Below are positions 53,221 through 63,742 of a DNA stretch of 64,000 nt, piece by piece. Where the stretch lies: the NCBI GenBank assembly GCA_019426215.1, contig CM033408.1:30545953-30609952 (forward strand), written 5' to 3'. Made by a program: the position numbers and the translations under genes. The DNA is from Buddleja alternifolia. Lineage: Eukaryota > Streptophyta > Magnoliopsida > Lamiales > Scrophulariaceae. The notes beneath the pieces are model-generated. The model did not search any database. It saw only the letters and a list, made by a program, of their open reading frames with translations, and was not told the DNA's origin. How positions within the stretch are numbered: the stretch's first letter is position 1; each line of letters starts with the position of its first letter.

Positions 53221-54006
53221 ATGAACCACAACCACCGCCACGTCAGCACAGCTCCGCCGCCATCACAGCCGCCGCCGCCGTGGAGGGTAAAGAGTGAAGA
53301 AGAAGTTTCAATTATGGTGGCAGCTTTGAAAAACGTCATAACCGGAAAATCACCTCATGGCTTCAGCATTTCGCCGCATTTCCGACGTACCGGCGGCGGT
53401 GGCGCCACCCCCACCGCTAGTGTTTTATCTGTTGCTGAAGATATGGAGACTTGCAGGGTTTGCAAGATAAAGGATTGTTTGGGGTGTAATTTCTTTGATG
53501 AGGAGAAGAAAATTGACAATAATAATAATTATAATAGTGGCCGGAGTAAGAAGAAGCTGCCGATTAAAAAGAGGAAAATGAAGAATTACAGAGGCGTTAG
53601 GCAGCGGCCGTGGGGGAAATGGGCGGCTGAAATAAGGGACCCTCGCAGGGCGGTGCGTGTGTGGTTAGGGACTTTCGTGACGGCGGAGGACGCGGCGCGT
53701 GCTTACGATAAGGCGGCCATCGAGTTTCGTGGGCCCAGAGCTAAGGTCAATTTTCCTTTCGCGGATTACGCCGCCACCATCTCCACCGCCACAGCCACCA
53801 AGTCGGCGGCGAGTTCAAATTTTCGGAATCAAGAAAATGTGATTACTATTTCGGATCATGAAGATGAAGGGAGATTGGAAAGGGGATCAATGAATAAGAG
53901 TGATAATGAGATGGATATAAAGGAATTGATGATGGAAGAAGATGAGTTTGAAGAGTGGATGAAAATGACGATGGATTTTAGTGGGAGTTCAACGGGATTG
54001 TGCTAA
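53221..54006 (+). CDS. ERF109: ERF109/RRTF1-like AP2/ERF factor, copy A
   Basis: Intronless, 261 residues. Seen in order: a proline-rich N-terminus ([10 protein letters not shown]); a helical block [17 protein letters not shown]; a CX2CX4CX2C putative zinc motif at C78, C81, C86 and C89, found in group X ERFs; a basic [12 protein letters not shown] region; an AP2 domain at about 122-180 ([47 protein letters not shown]); and an acidic C-terminus with [12 protein letters not shown]. This layout matches Arabidopsis ERF109/RRTF1, a nuclear regulator induced by ROS, wounding and jasmonate. An extra base near 53991 relative to copy B makes the protein end STGLC, replacing the final block. The ATG is the first in frame, just after a taataa that closes the upstream frame. 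Confidence 0.93.
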   Translation: MNHNHRHVSTAPPPSQPPPPWRVKSEEEVSIMVAALKNVITGKSPHGFSISPHFRRTGGGGATPTASVLSVAEDMETCRVCKIKDCLGCNFFDEEKKIDNNNNYNSGRSKKKLPIKKRKMKNYRGVRQRPWGKWAAEIRDPRRAVRVWLGTFVTAEDAARAYDKAAIEFRGPRAKVNFPFADYAATISTATATKSAASSNFRNQENVITISDHEDEGRLERGSMNKSDNEMDIKELMMEEDEFEEWMKMTMDFSGSSTGLC

Positions 54007-54112
54007 CGGGTTGGATATTCTTAGGGGTTTTTTATTAGATTAATATAAAAAAAAAATAGAAATATTCTCAAAATAATACAATTTAAAAATCGTTATATTT
54101 TTAATATAAAAT
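54007..54112. other. 3' flank of ERF copy A
   Basis: Short AT-rich flank that matches copy B for about 20 bp and then diverges. It leads into the palindromic array. Confidence 0.5.
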
Positions 54113-54372
54113 AGCATTTGGTATGTCGTCTTCACAATGAATTTTCTTTTTTTTTTTAAATGAAAATTAGAAGACGACATATTGAATATCATCTTCATAA
54201 ATTTTCTTTTTTTTTTAATTGAAAATTGAAGATGACATTTGGCATGTCGTCTTCAATTTTATTTTTTTATTTTTGAATAGTGAAGACGACATGCCAAATG
54301 TCGTCTTCAATTTTCTTTTCTTTTCGTTTTCCAAAATTGAAGACGACATTTGGCATGTTGTCTTCAATTTTC
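54113..54372. repeat. Array of imperfect GAAGACGACAT palindromes
   Basis: Five units, about 57 bp apart, each with a GAAGACGACAT ... ATGTCGTCTTC-type imperfect palindrome separated by T-rich spacers (around 54117, 54169, 54227, 54280 and 54337). A sixth lone unit is at 57552-57583, on the other side of the mobile-domain pseudogene. The arrangement looks like subterminal repeats of a transposon. Confidence 0.8.
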
Positions 54373-54607
54373 TTTTTTTCTTCTTTAATTTTGAAAATTG
54401 TTAGGGTTAGGGTTTTGTTAATTACATATAATTTTTTCTACCTTGTTGATAATTATAACAATTAACTTTAAATTTCAAAAAAATTCTAATTCTATTTTTT
54501 GTCTTTTATTTTTAAATATTTTATTTTACAAATAATACATTCAAGTGGTTTATTTAAAATGAAAATCATGATTGTCTAAAAATGCCCCCAGTACCACAAG
54601 GACGTGG

Positions 54608-57231
54608 TCACCTATTTCTACGATATCTAACTATTTGCTCATCTTCATGAGCACGTGAATCATAATAGTAACGTTGCATCTCAGAAAGTTGCGTTTCTTC
54701 ATCATCACAAGTACTACTATCATTCAAATTAACCTCATGACGAGTTGATGCAGTTGTCCTACTTGACTCTCTGCGATCACGATATGCCGTACTCATTACC
54801 GGCCATGGCATGGGCCAAGCATTGAATTTTGAGCGTAAAGGCGCAAATGCAGGTGTAAGCCCGAGGTCTAGAAAAGACATATCCACTTGTCCAGATAAAA
54901 ATTCTCTATGTGGCGCCAATGGAGTGAATGAAAATTGATCATTTTGTTGTAGTGGCTGAGGTACGTAACAATCTTCCTGAACATTTCCACATTTTGATAC
55001 AGGGGGTGCTGATGTAAATGGATCTGCAACAGCTATTTCGGAAGACAAATACTGAGGGATGCTATAAGAAGTTGAAGCACCGCCAGTAAATGGTTGATCA
55101 GGGACATGATATGACTCTGGGACATGATATGACTCGTGACCAGTGAATGCAGGTCTATGATTGGATGTTGATGGACCTACTCCATCTTCAGAACCACGGG
55201 TCCTCATGCTACGAGTTCTCCTTCTTGTTGTTCTTCTTTGCCCAACCTCTGGTGCCACTGTTTGGTCGTTGGTCAAAACATTCGTTGACTGTCGGCGTGT
55301 AGCGATTCTATGGACGTTGTTAGCTATGGATCTATGTTGGTCCACCAATGAATTCAGTCCATCTATGTTATAAGGCCTATAATCACATCCAATCATTATA
55401 GCTGACATCTGACCAGCCTGAAATGGTATAGAACGTCGTAAATAAGAAGAACTAATTAATTTATAGAAACTTAAGCTTGCAAACTATAAGTTTTCTCTTT
55501 ACGTACCACAATTTCCCATAATGGAGCCTCCCCCGGTTGGAATCCCGACTCGACGACATACATAGTAGGGGATATATAACGACGTGTAATTCTATCGTAC
55601 CACTCGTCGTATCTATCTTCTGTAGTGCATTCATCAATGACATTTTCTCCCCACACCGACCGGACAAGTCGATCATTCCATATTGCAATGTAGTCTCTGT
55701 GGAATGTCTCCCAGTTCCGTCCTACAGGCCCCCTGCGTTCGACTCCATGCAAGTAGAAATTATTAAATTCAAGCTCACGAGGAATCCCTTGTCGTAGTCC
55801 AAACTGGCGTGAAACTCGTTCAGGATAATGCCCCTCAACGATGGCATATAATATCAATGGACAAGTTGATTTCCACACTCTCAGTTCAAGACATTCATGT
55901 GGCAAAAATTGGATTTTCGGGTCACTCATGTTATATGGCTGCCAATCAAACTGCAACAAAAGAAACATACTTAAAAATATAATACTAAGATGAACATTTC
56001 ATAATATTATGCATATCAAATTATCTTGCTTACCTGACTCAACAACATAAGATCAAGGGCTTTTCTAATTGGTCCTAAGACATTGTGAAACGTATCTACG
56101 TATGTGAACTCACAATTCCACTTGAGACCACAAACAAGTTATTTTTGTTATGATATAACATCTATTCTCCCAAATTCTTTTATTTTAGTTTTTTGGTAAA
56201 TTTATTCTCGTAAAATTCATTTCTATAAAGACTTGGAAACACAATATACTACCTTGCGCTATATGGAGGAATCGAAAGTATTATTTCGTTATGCACATTT
56301 GTGACGGGAACCATGTCAATCCTACGATACGTGATACTGGGTCTCAGAACCGATATCCTTGACCAGACCCAAATCTGCAAAAGGTTATATAAATAAATTA
56401 TTATAATAAACAAAACAATAATCAACAATAGTGCATTAATTTCAAATGTTGATTAACCTGCAACAACTGCAATGCACCACCGATATTTTCATGTCCTCTC
56501 TGACATGCTCTGCATAACTCCAGGTATAAGTGTGCCAAGACAGCACTACCCCAACTATAGCTGTGAACTTGAGAAACATGTTTCAATTTAGTCAGCCACA
56601 AAAGTGGAACACAATCTCCTGTGGTGTCCGGACACATAACACCACCCAAAAGCAACAATGCACATGTGCGTGCAACTTGTTCTACTTGTAAAGGTGTACT
56701 ATCATCCTTAATTTAGGAAGTTTTCAAATGTTTGACCAAGACACTTGCCTTAATACGGTACTCATTTATATCTTCTTTTTCAATTCATAAGCCTAAAAGA
56801 TTGTAACATAACTCCTGTCATTCAGCTAGTGGCCTTGTTTTATTTTTACCAATAATAGTCTTACCATCGACTGGGAGACCCAAAATAATAGCGACATCTT
56901 GTAAAATAACAGTAGTTTCTCCTACTCGAAAATGAAAAGTATGAGTTTCACTACGCCATCTCTCAACTACCACGGTGATCAAGGCCACATCATGGCTAAA
57001 CCACCTACACGAGTATACACCATAGAATGCCATCTGGTGTGACACAAAGAGTACGCGAGTATGGGGTGGGTCATTTACAACTTGGCGCCAAAACAAATTA
57101 TCCCCGCATCTCGCTCGAAGAAGTAATTTTTTCTTTTCTACATCTGGATTGAGCACATTTTGAGATCTATGATTACATTGATCTCGTAACACACTACTAT
57201 CAACTGGTCCATATATCAATGAAGTATTCAT
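54608..57231 (-). pseudogene. Plant mobile domain (MAIN/PMD-like) gene, disrupted
   Basis: Exon-like blocks on the minus strand: 57231-56818 (MNTSLIYGP..., FVSHQMAFYGVYSCRWFSHD, TTVILQDVAIILGLPVDGK); about 56817-56464 in the same frame (LLLGGVMCPDTTGDCVPLLW, VHSYSWGSAVLAHLYLELCR); about 56373-56250 (IWVWSRISVLRP); about 56130-56035; 55951-55500 (FLPHECLELRVWKSTCPLI); and 55400-54608. These match the plant mobile domain, which is shared by MAIN/MAIL nuclear proteins and some transposons. Three in-frame stops (TGA, TGA, TAA) fall between 56820 and 56700. Two TGA could be decayed CGA codons, so it is probably a pseudogene. The last block, rich in RRTTRRRTRSMRTR and H/Y repeats, is less conserved. 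Confidence 0.75.
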
Positions 57232-57507
57232 CCTGCATTTAAATATAATAAAAATATTAATACATGAATGATTTAAATATTATTTCTGAAATTACGCAAA
57301 TGATTAAATTTGTTATAAAAATAATGCAATAAATTTGATTGCACATAATAGGATAATATATTAAAATAATAACTAATTCGGCAACAGAAAATAAGAAGAA
57401 AAATAAAGCAGCTTGCTCACAACTCATCTCACATTTGGCCCAAAAATTCGATGGATTAAGAAAAATGTCAACATGAATAATATAAAACAACAAGAAACTA
57501 AAACAAC

Positions 57508-57509
<2 letters not shown>

Positions 57510-57542
<33 letters not shown>
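57510..57542. repeat. (TA)n microsatellite
   Basis: About 16 TA units next to the outer palindrome of the mobile-domain element. A 104-codon frame reading IYIYIYIY across it is spurious. Confidence 0.9.
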
Positions 57543-57547
<5 letters not shown>

Positions 57548-57592
57548 TAAATTGAAGACGACACATTGCATGTCGTCTTCAATATTTAAAAT

Positions 57593-58397
57593 TTTGTTTT
57601 TGATTTTGGAGTTTATATAAGTTAGCCTTTCTCTCTTACCAAATAATAAAATACTTTAATGAACACTTTAGTTATCTTCCAACATACTTAAACTAAAGTA
57701 GAACGCAGAGTTGACATTAACAAATTTTCAACAAGTGGTCTCAAAAATAGTAATTGACGTTGAGGAGTACATGACAACAATTATCATATAACTAGAAAAT
57801 ATTTGTTGCTAACTCTTCAATAATAAAATCACCTAAGAAAGACACTGTTCTATAATAGATTAGTGATTGGGATAATCTACAATTTTTATTGCATCTTCTC
57901 ATATTGTAATGCATTTGATGAATGATATGTGTAATTGTCAAAAAAAATAAAAATAAAAATAAAATTGGGCATGTATCATTCACTTAATAAATTATAATAA
58001 GAGATGCAATATAATTTTGAAAAATGCTATATATCACAGTTTATTTCTTATCGTTTCCTTATCGATCCTTGATATGGTAAGATATCTATTTGTTATGGTA
58101 AATATAAGTTACGAAAATAAAATTAAATGCATTTGTTGTATTTATTTTTACCAAAATTAAAAGAAGTGAAAAATCGGTGAACAGTAACAGGTGGTATATA
58201 GGATTGTAATAGAAAATCAATAGTTTGTGGACAGAAAATTCTTAAATACACTTGCTGTATCAAACGACAAAAGGGTGCAAATCATGTCACATAAGTATAT
58301 ATTCACATTATATGCTAATTTGAAATGATTTACACGTTTTGGTGTTCTATGTATAAAAGAATTTTCTACAGTGGATCAACTTTTCACTTTCCCAATA
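57593..58397 (+). repeat. ERF array unit B, distal upstream part
   Basis: Matches 50036-52560 (without the hAT element) and 60948-61735. Shared landmarks are ggagtttatataagttagcc, agttgacatt, gacactgttctataatagatt and ccttgatatggtaa. It carries the empty site of the hAT insertion near 58072-58080. No gene. Confidence 0.85.
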
Positions 58398-58399
58398 AT

Positions 58400-59208
58400 G
58401 CACCTGGTGCTAAAGAGGTGACATGTGTCACCTCTTTCATTTTTTTTAATCTTTTCTAAAATCTTTCTTTTACTTCTTTTTTCCATTTCTTTTGTCCTTT
58501 TCTTTTCTTTTCTTTTACTTCGTTTCAGGTTTTACTTCTTTCTTTTGTCCTTTTCTTTTCTAGAAAACTTTTTCGTCTTCCTCATTTTTATCTGTATTAG
58601 TGTTACGATTGGGTTCAAACAAATTCATATTAATAATTCAATTTGTACATACATCAAGAATTATCCAAAATCAAATGATTTATATCTTAGATCGAGCAAT
58701 TCGGTTAGATCGAGTTGGATAACATTTTACTTATACTCGTTAACAACTTAAATTATTTGATGTTTTAACAAAAAAGATATATTGATAATAAAGTGTAAAA
58801 TTACTTAATATTATTCACAACATCAAATAAAATGAGTTGTGAGTGAAGAATATTAATTTATTTAATATTTTGCTATCATTATATAGTTTTATTTCAATCA
58901 TCAAATAATTTGAGTTGTGAGCGCTTCAAATTGAAACATAATTCAAGTCGACCTACACGAATCGCTTGATTTGAAGATATAATTATTTGATGACAGATTA
59001 ATTTAGACTACTAATTGTACATATCGGGTCGGTTGAATTTATAATATTAAACTATTCGAGTCCAATCACATAAGTACACCAACTATTATAAATATACATA
59101 AAATAAGACACAATTTCTTAAATTTTTAAAATATAAAATTGAAAGAAAAAACACAAAATAAAAAAGAGAAAAAACAAAAACTCAAAAAAAAAAAATAGGC
59201 AGCATCGA
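58400..59208. mobile_element. GCACCTGGTG-TIR element, right end truncated (unit B)
   Basis: Starts GCACCTGGTGCTAAAGAGG with the near-palindrome GGTGACATGTGTCACC, then an AT-rich noncoding interior. It is absent from unit A and the older relic at the same site. The right end lacks the TIR and stops in an A-rich run before ggcagcatcgag. The same element in unit C keeps both ends. Confidence 0.7.
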
Positions 59209-59370
59209 GAGGACCACATTTGACGGCTATTTCTTCCTTATAGAATTTGTAAGAAGATTATCTTGTCCCCTTGACAGTCAACCCTACCCTGTGAACCTCT
59301 CCACGTCACAATGCCAACTCACTCATTATCAGATGAACGAGTGAATAAACATCATCCTCAAAAAATTCCC

Positions 59371-59376
59371 AACGTG
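59371..59376 (+). promoter_or_regulatory. Mutated G-box position, ERF copy B promoter
   Basis: Reads AACGTG where copies A and C have CACGTG. The upstream TTACGTCA is also missing: at 59260/59261 the text runs gattatcttg where A has gattacgtcatcttg. A TTGAC W-box core remains at 59271. Confidence 0.6.
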
Positions 59377-59664
59377 CCAAAATAAACAAAACTTTTCTGG
59401 CCTTCTTCTATAAGACCAGACAAAACTACCCCGTGTCAAAATAGTGTCCTAAACTCTGAGCTGGCACCTCTTCACCAACCCATACATATATATATATATA
59501 TATATATACACACCCATATCCACACATTCATTTCTACCTCAGTCCTCACACACATAACATATCTCTCAACACAAAAAAAAAGTCGGCTTCTCTAAAATCC
59601 ATGCACAAGCAAACTAATAAGAGAATCAAACAAGACAAGGAGAATAGCAGTAGCAGCTTTATAA

Positions 59665-60492
59665 ATGAACCAGAACCACCGCCACGTCAGCACAGCTCCG
59701 CCGCCGTCACAGCCGCCGCCGCCGTGGAGACTAAAGAGTGAAGAAGAAGTTTCAATTATGGTGGCAGCTTTGAAAAACGTCATAACCGGAAAATCACCTC
59801 ATGGCTTCAACATTTCGCCGCATTTCCGACGTACCGGCGCCGGCGCTGGCGGTTCCGCCGCCACCGCTAGTGTTTTATCTGTTGCTGAAGATATAGAGAC
59901 TTGCAGGGTTTGCAAGATAAAGGGTTGTTTGGGGTGTGATTTCTTTGATCATGAGGAGAAGAATATTGATAAGAATAATAATAATGGCCGGAGTAATAAG
60001 AAGCTGCCGATTAAGAAGAGGAAAATGAAGAATTACAGAGGCGTTAGGCAGCGGCCGTGGGGGAAATGGGCGGCTGAAATAAGGGACCCTCGCAGGGCGG
60101 TGCGTGTGTGGTTAGGGACTTTCGTGACGGCGGAGGACGCGGCGCGTGCTTACGATAAGGCGGCCATCGAGTTTCGTGGGCCCAGAGCTAAGGTCAATTT
60201 TCCTTTCGCGGATTATGCCGCCACCACCACCGCCACCGCCACCACTGCCGCCGACTCTGTCGGGTCGGCGGCGAGTTCAAATTTTCGGAATCAAGAAAAT
60301 GTGATTACTATTTCGGATCATGAAAATGAAGGGAGATTGGAAAGGGGATCAATAAATAAGAGTGATAATGAGAAGGATATAAAGGAATTGATGATGGAAG
60401 AAGATGAGTTTGAAGAGTGGATGAAAATGACGATGGATTTTAGTGAGAGTTCATTGGATTGTGCTAACGGGTTGGATATTCTTAGAGTTTAA
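59665..60492 (+). CDS. ERF109: ERF109/RRTF1-like AP2/ERF factor, copy B
   Basis: Intronless, 275 residues. It has the same layout as copy A: proline-rich N-terminus, [19 protein letters not shown]2CX4CX2C at C80, C83, C88 and C91 ([12 protein letters not shown]), a basic [12 protein letters not shown], an AP2 domain at about 123-181 identical in sequence to copy A as read, and an acidic [15 protein letters not shown]. The C-terminus runs on to [16 protein letters not shown], probably the ancestral end. Differences from copy A are mainly in low-complexity stretches (A/T repeats after the AP2 domain, N-rich linker). Its promoter lacks two motifs kept by A and C. Likely role: stress-induced transcription in the nucleus, by family. 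Confidence 0.94.
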   Translation: MNQNHRHVSTAPPPSQPPPPWRLKSEEEVSIMVAALKNVITGKSPHGFNISPHFRRTGAGAGGSAATASVLSVAEDIETCRVCKIKGCLGCDFFDHEEKNIDKNNNNGRSNKKLPIKKRKMKNYRGVRQRPWGKWAAEIRDPRRAVRVWLGTFVTAEDAARAYDKAAIEFRGPRAKVNFPFADYAATTTATATTAADSVGSAASSNFRNQENVITISDHENEGRLERGSINKSDNEKDIKELMMEEDEFEEWMKMTMDFSESSLDCANGLDILRV

Positions 60493-60947
60493 AATTTTGT
60501 TTTTAGAGGGAGTAGGTGATCGTTTGAAATTTTTACTAACTCAGACTTTTGCCTGCTCCAATGGTAGGAGATATATAATAAGATAAGGGTTATTTTTGGA
60601 TGGATCGGGACTAATAAAGTCGATACATTGTAATTGACTAATTGTTATATTTAGGGTCCATGGGATTGTTTTTATCATATCTCCTACAATCAACGTCGTT
60701 GGATGAATGAACTGACTCAATTGGTTTCAATCCACTCAAAAAATATATATTATATAAGAAAGCTATGATTATGACAAGTTTCAAGTAAATTATAAGAAGA
60801 CCAGATGTGAATTTGAAATTCGGAGAAAGACTCATAACATCCAAGACATGCAAACCAGAAAAGATTGTGCACGTTGAATTGTGTGCTCTGCATACTATCC
60901 AGTCAAATAGAAAGTGAGTCAATCAGTCAATGCCCCACAAAAAAAAG
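60493..60947. other. 3' flank of ERF copy B
   Basis: No gene. It contains no match to the 3' flank of copy A beyond about 20 bp, so the duplication junction or later change lies here. Confidence 0.5.
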
Positions 60948-61735
60948 TTTTTTGTTTTTGGAGTTTATATAAGTTAGCCTTTCCCTCTTACCAAATAATA
61001 ATACTTTAATGAACACTTAACTATCTTATAACATACTTAAAGTAAAGTAGAACTCAGAGTTGACATTGACAAGTTTTCAATAAGTGGAGTCTCAAAAATA
61101 GTGATTTGACGTTGAGGACTACATGACAACAATTATCATATAATTAGAAAATATTTGTTGCTAACTGTTCAATAATATAATCACCTAAAAAAGACACTGT
61201 TCTATAATAGATTAGTGATTGAGATAATCTACAATTTTTATTGCATCTTCTACTGCAATGTATTTGATGAATGATATGTGTAATTTGTTGAAAAAAATGA
61301 AAATAAAATTGGGCACGTATCATTCACTTAATAAATTATAATAAGAGATGCAATATGATTTTGAAAATTGCTATATATCACCATTTACTTCTTATCGTTT
61401 CCTCATCGATCCTTGATATGGTAAAATATCTATTTGTTGTGGTAAATATAAATTACGAAAACAAAATTAAATGCATTCATTGTATTTATTTTTTACCAAA
61501 ATTGAAAGAAGTGAAAAAAATGATGAACAGTAACAGGTGGTGTATGGTATTGTAATAGAAAATCAATAGTATGTGGACGGAAAATTCTTAAATACAACCG
61601 GTGTATCAAACACCAAAGAGTGCGGATCATGCCACACAAGCACATATACACATCATATGCTGATGTGACATGATCTATACGTTTTGGTGTTCTATGTATA
61701 AAAGAATTTTCCACAGTGGACGAACTTTTACACAC
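60948..61735 (+). repeat. ERF array unit C, distal upstream part
   Basis: Matches unit B from 57593 and unit A from 50036 with high similarity. It includes the uninterrupted ccttgatatggtaaaatatc site. No gene. Confidence 0.85.
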
Positions 61736-61736
61736 C

Positions 61737-63272
61737 AGGTGCTAAAGAGGTTACATGTGTCACCTCTTTCATTTTTTTTTTAATCTTTTCTAAAATCTTT
61801 CTTTTACTTCTTTTTCATTTCTTTTGTCTTTTTCTTTCCTTTTTTCAGGTTTTATGTTTGAAAATTCAAGAATTTTTTTCGTCTTCTTCATTTTTATTTG
61901 TATTAGTGTTACGATTAGGTTCAAGCAAATTCATATTAATAATTCAATTCGTACGTAAGTAAAAAATTATCCAAAATCAAATGATTTATGTCTTCAGATC
62001 GAGGAATTCGGTTAGATCGAGTTGGATAATATTTTACTTATATACTCGTTAACAACTTAAATTATTTGATATTTTAACCAAAAAGAAATATTGATAATAA
62101 AGTGTAAAATTACTTAATATTATTCACAACATCAAATCATTGAGTTGTGAGTGCATAATATTAATCTATTTAATATTTAGCTATCATTATCTAGTTTTAT
62201 TTCAATCATCAAATAATTTGAGTTGTGAGCGTTTCTAATTAAAATATAATTCAATTCGACCTACACGAACCGCTTGATTTAAAGATATAATTGTTTCGTG
62301 ATAAAACAAATACGAATGAGGTGGATCCGATTATTCGTTTCGACCTCGTGATAATCTATAACTTGAGATTATCTTTCAACCGTTGCCTTCGATACGCTAT
62401 TTGGTGGTTCAAGTCTTAAATTAAATGCTAATTATTGTTTTCGAATGCAATAATATGATGCAAGAAAAATTCAAGTCAAGGTAAAACTACCCATTAAATA
62501 CTTAAATTTGAAAAAAGATAATTTTATCCCTCCATGAGAATCTTTCGATCGGATGTTTACCCAATACAAGCTTCCGGAAGAGAAAATCTGTCAACTCCTT
62601 GCTACGCTAAATTACTCCTAATTACGCTACAAACTATTCCTATGGCTAGAGCTAGTTCTAAGAAAATAAAAACGTTGAGTTGTGATTCTGATTCATTTCT
62701 TTCTTCTCTCCTTGGCTTGTATATATTCCTACTTCATGAACCCACATTCCTTGTTTTCGGGAACTGCTCACAATTGCCCTTTCAAAATCTTTTATTTTGG
62801 CGCGTCTCCCTCTTGGGCGGACTTCTCATTCTTTGGGCTTGTTTCCAGGTCTTACAATTGACTTCTTTGGGCCCGAATCCCTGTTACATAAAGTCTGAGT
62901 TTTAATGGGTTCACTTCTTTTATTTTTTAAACCTATTATTTTGTGCTTACTAATACTGGGCCGCTCGGACTTTTTAATTTGAAAAGCTCATTTAATTTTT
63001 AAGTGTAAACAATAATTATTTGATGTCGGATTAATTTTGACTACTAGTTATACATATCGGGTCGATTGAATTTATAATATTAAACTATTCGAATTCAATC
63101 ACATAAACACAACAACTATTATAAATATACATGAACAAGACACAATTTCTTAAATTTTTAAAACATAAAGTTGAAAAAACACAAAATGAAATGGAGAAAA
63201 AACAAAAACTCAAAAAAAAATAAAAAATAAAGTGGTGACACATGTCACCTCTGCAGTGCACACCAGGTGCAG
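61737..63272. mobile_element. GCACCTGGTG-TIR element with extra insertion (unit C)
   Basis: The left end is caccaggtgctaaagagg with a catgtgtcacctc core. The right end gaggtgac-related text (gtgacacatgtcacctctgcag, then caccaggtgc) is inverted relative to the left end of the unit B copy. The interior matches unit B except for a 715-bp insert at 62297-63011. No transposase. Confidence 0.7.
62297..63011. mobile_element. 715-bp insertion unique to unit C
   Basis: Unit B reads straight through this point. Flanking 10-mers ATAATTGTTT (62287-62296) and ATAATTATTT (63012-63021) differ at one base and look like a TSD. A 123-codon frame inside (62534-62905) has no recognised motif. The class is unknown; a 9-10-bp TSD would fit Mutator-like elements. 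Confidence 0.65.
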
Positions 63273-63326
63273 TATCAAGAGGACTTGACAGCTATTTCTT
63301 CCTTATAGAATTTGTAAGAAGATTAA

Positions 63327-63334
63327 TTACGTCA
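63327..63334 (+). promoter_or_regulatory. TTACGTCA site, ERF copy C promoter
   Basis: Same site as at 52817, with an extra aat just before it. A TTGAC W-box core follows at about 63345. Confidence 0.5.
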
Positions 63335-63464
63335 TCTTGTCCCCTTGACTGTCAACCCTACCCTACCGTGTGAGCCTCTCCACGCACAGTGCCAACTCAC
63401 TCATTATAGATGAACGAGTATAAAAAAAATCAAAAACATCATCGTCAATATCCGAAAATTCCCC

Positions 63465-63470
63465 CACGTG
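63465..63470 (+). promoter_or_regulatory. G-box CACGTG, ERF copy C promoter
   Basis: CACGTG in ccccccacgtgccaac, at the same relative place as in copy A. Confidence 0.5.
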
Positions 63471-63742
63471 CCAACATAAACAAAACTTTTCTGACTTAAT
63501 TCTATAAGACCAGACCAAAACTACTCCGTGTCAAATTAGTGTCCCAAACTCTGAGCTGGCACCTCTTCACCAACCCATACATACATATATATATACATCC
63601 ACACATATATCTACCTCAGTCCTCACAGTCTCACACACACACAACATATCTCTCAACACAAAAAAAAAAGTAAAATCCATGCACAAGCAAACTAATTAGA
63701 GAATCAAACAAGACAAGGAGAATAGCAGTAGCAGCTTAATAA

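Larger units (their letters stand above)
54113..57590 (-). mobile_element. Candidate transposon carrying a plant-mobile-domain gene
   Basis: The region between ERF copy A and the start of array unit B is bounded by GAAGACGACAT palindromes on both sides and contains one gene-like unit on the minus strand. The ends inside the palindromes also share telomere-like tagggtt/aaccctaa text. Ends and superfamily (MULE or CACTA) are not fixed. No TSD found. Confidence 0.5.

Noticed and set aside
54113..54372. CRISPR-like array
   Set aside because: Plant nuclear DNA; the units are palindromic with T-rich near-constant spacers, typical of transposon ends.
57257..57571. 104-codon minus frame with IYIYIYIY
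   Set aside because: Produced by the TA microsatellite.
62534..62905. 123-codon frame as a gene
   Set aside because: Lies inside the insertion unique to unit C, with no recognised motif and no supporting signals.
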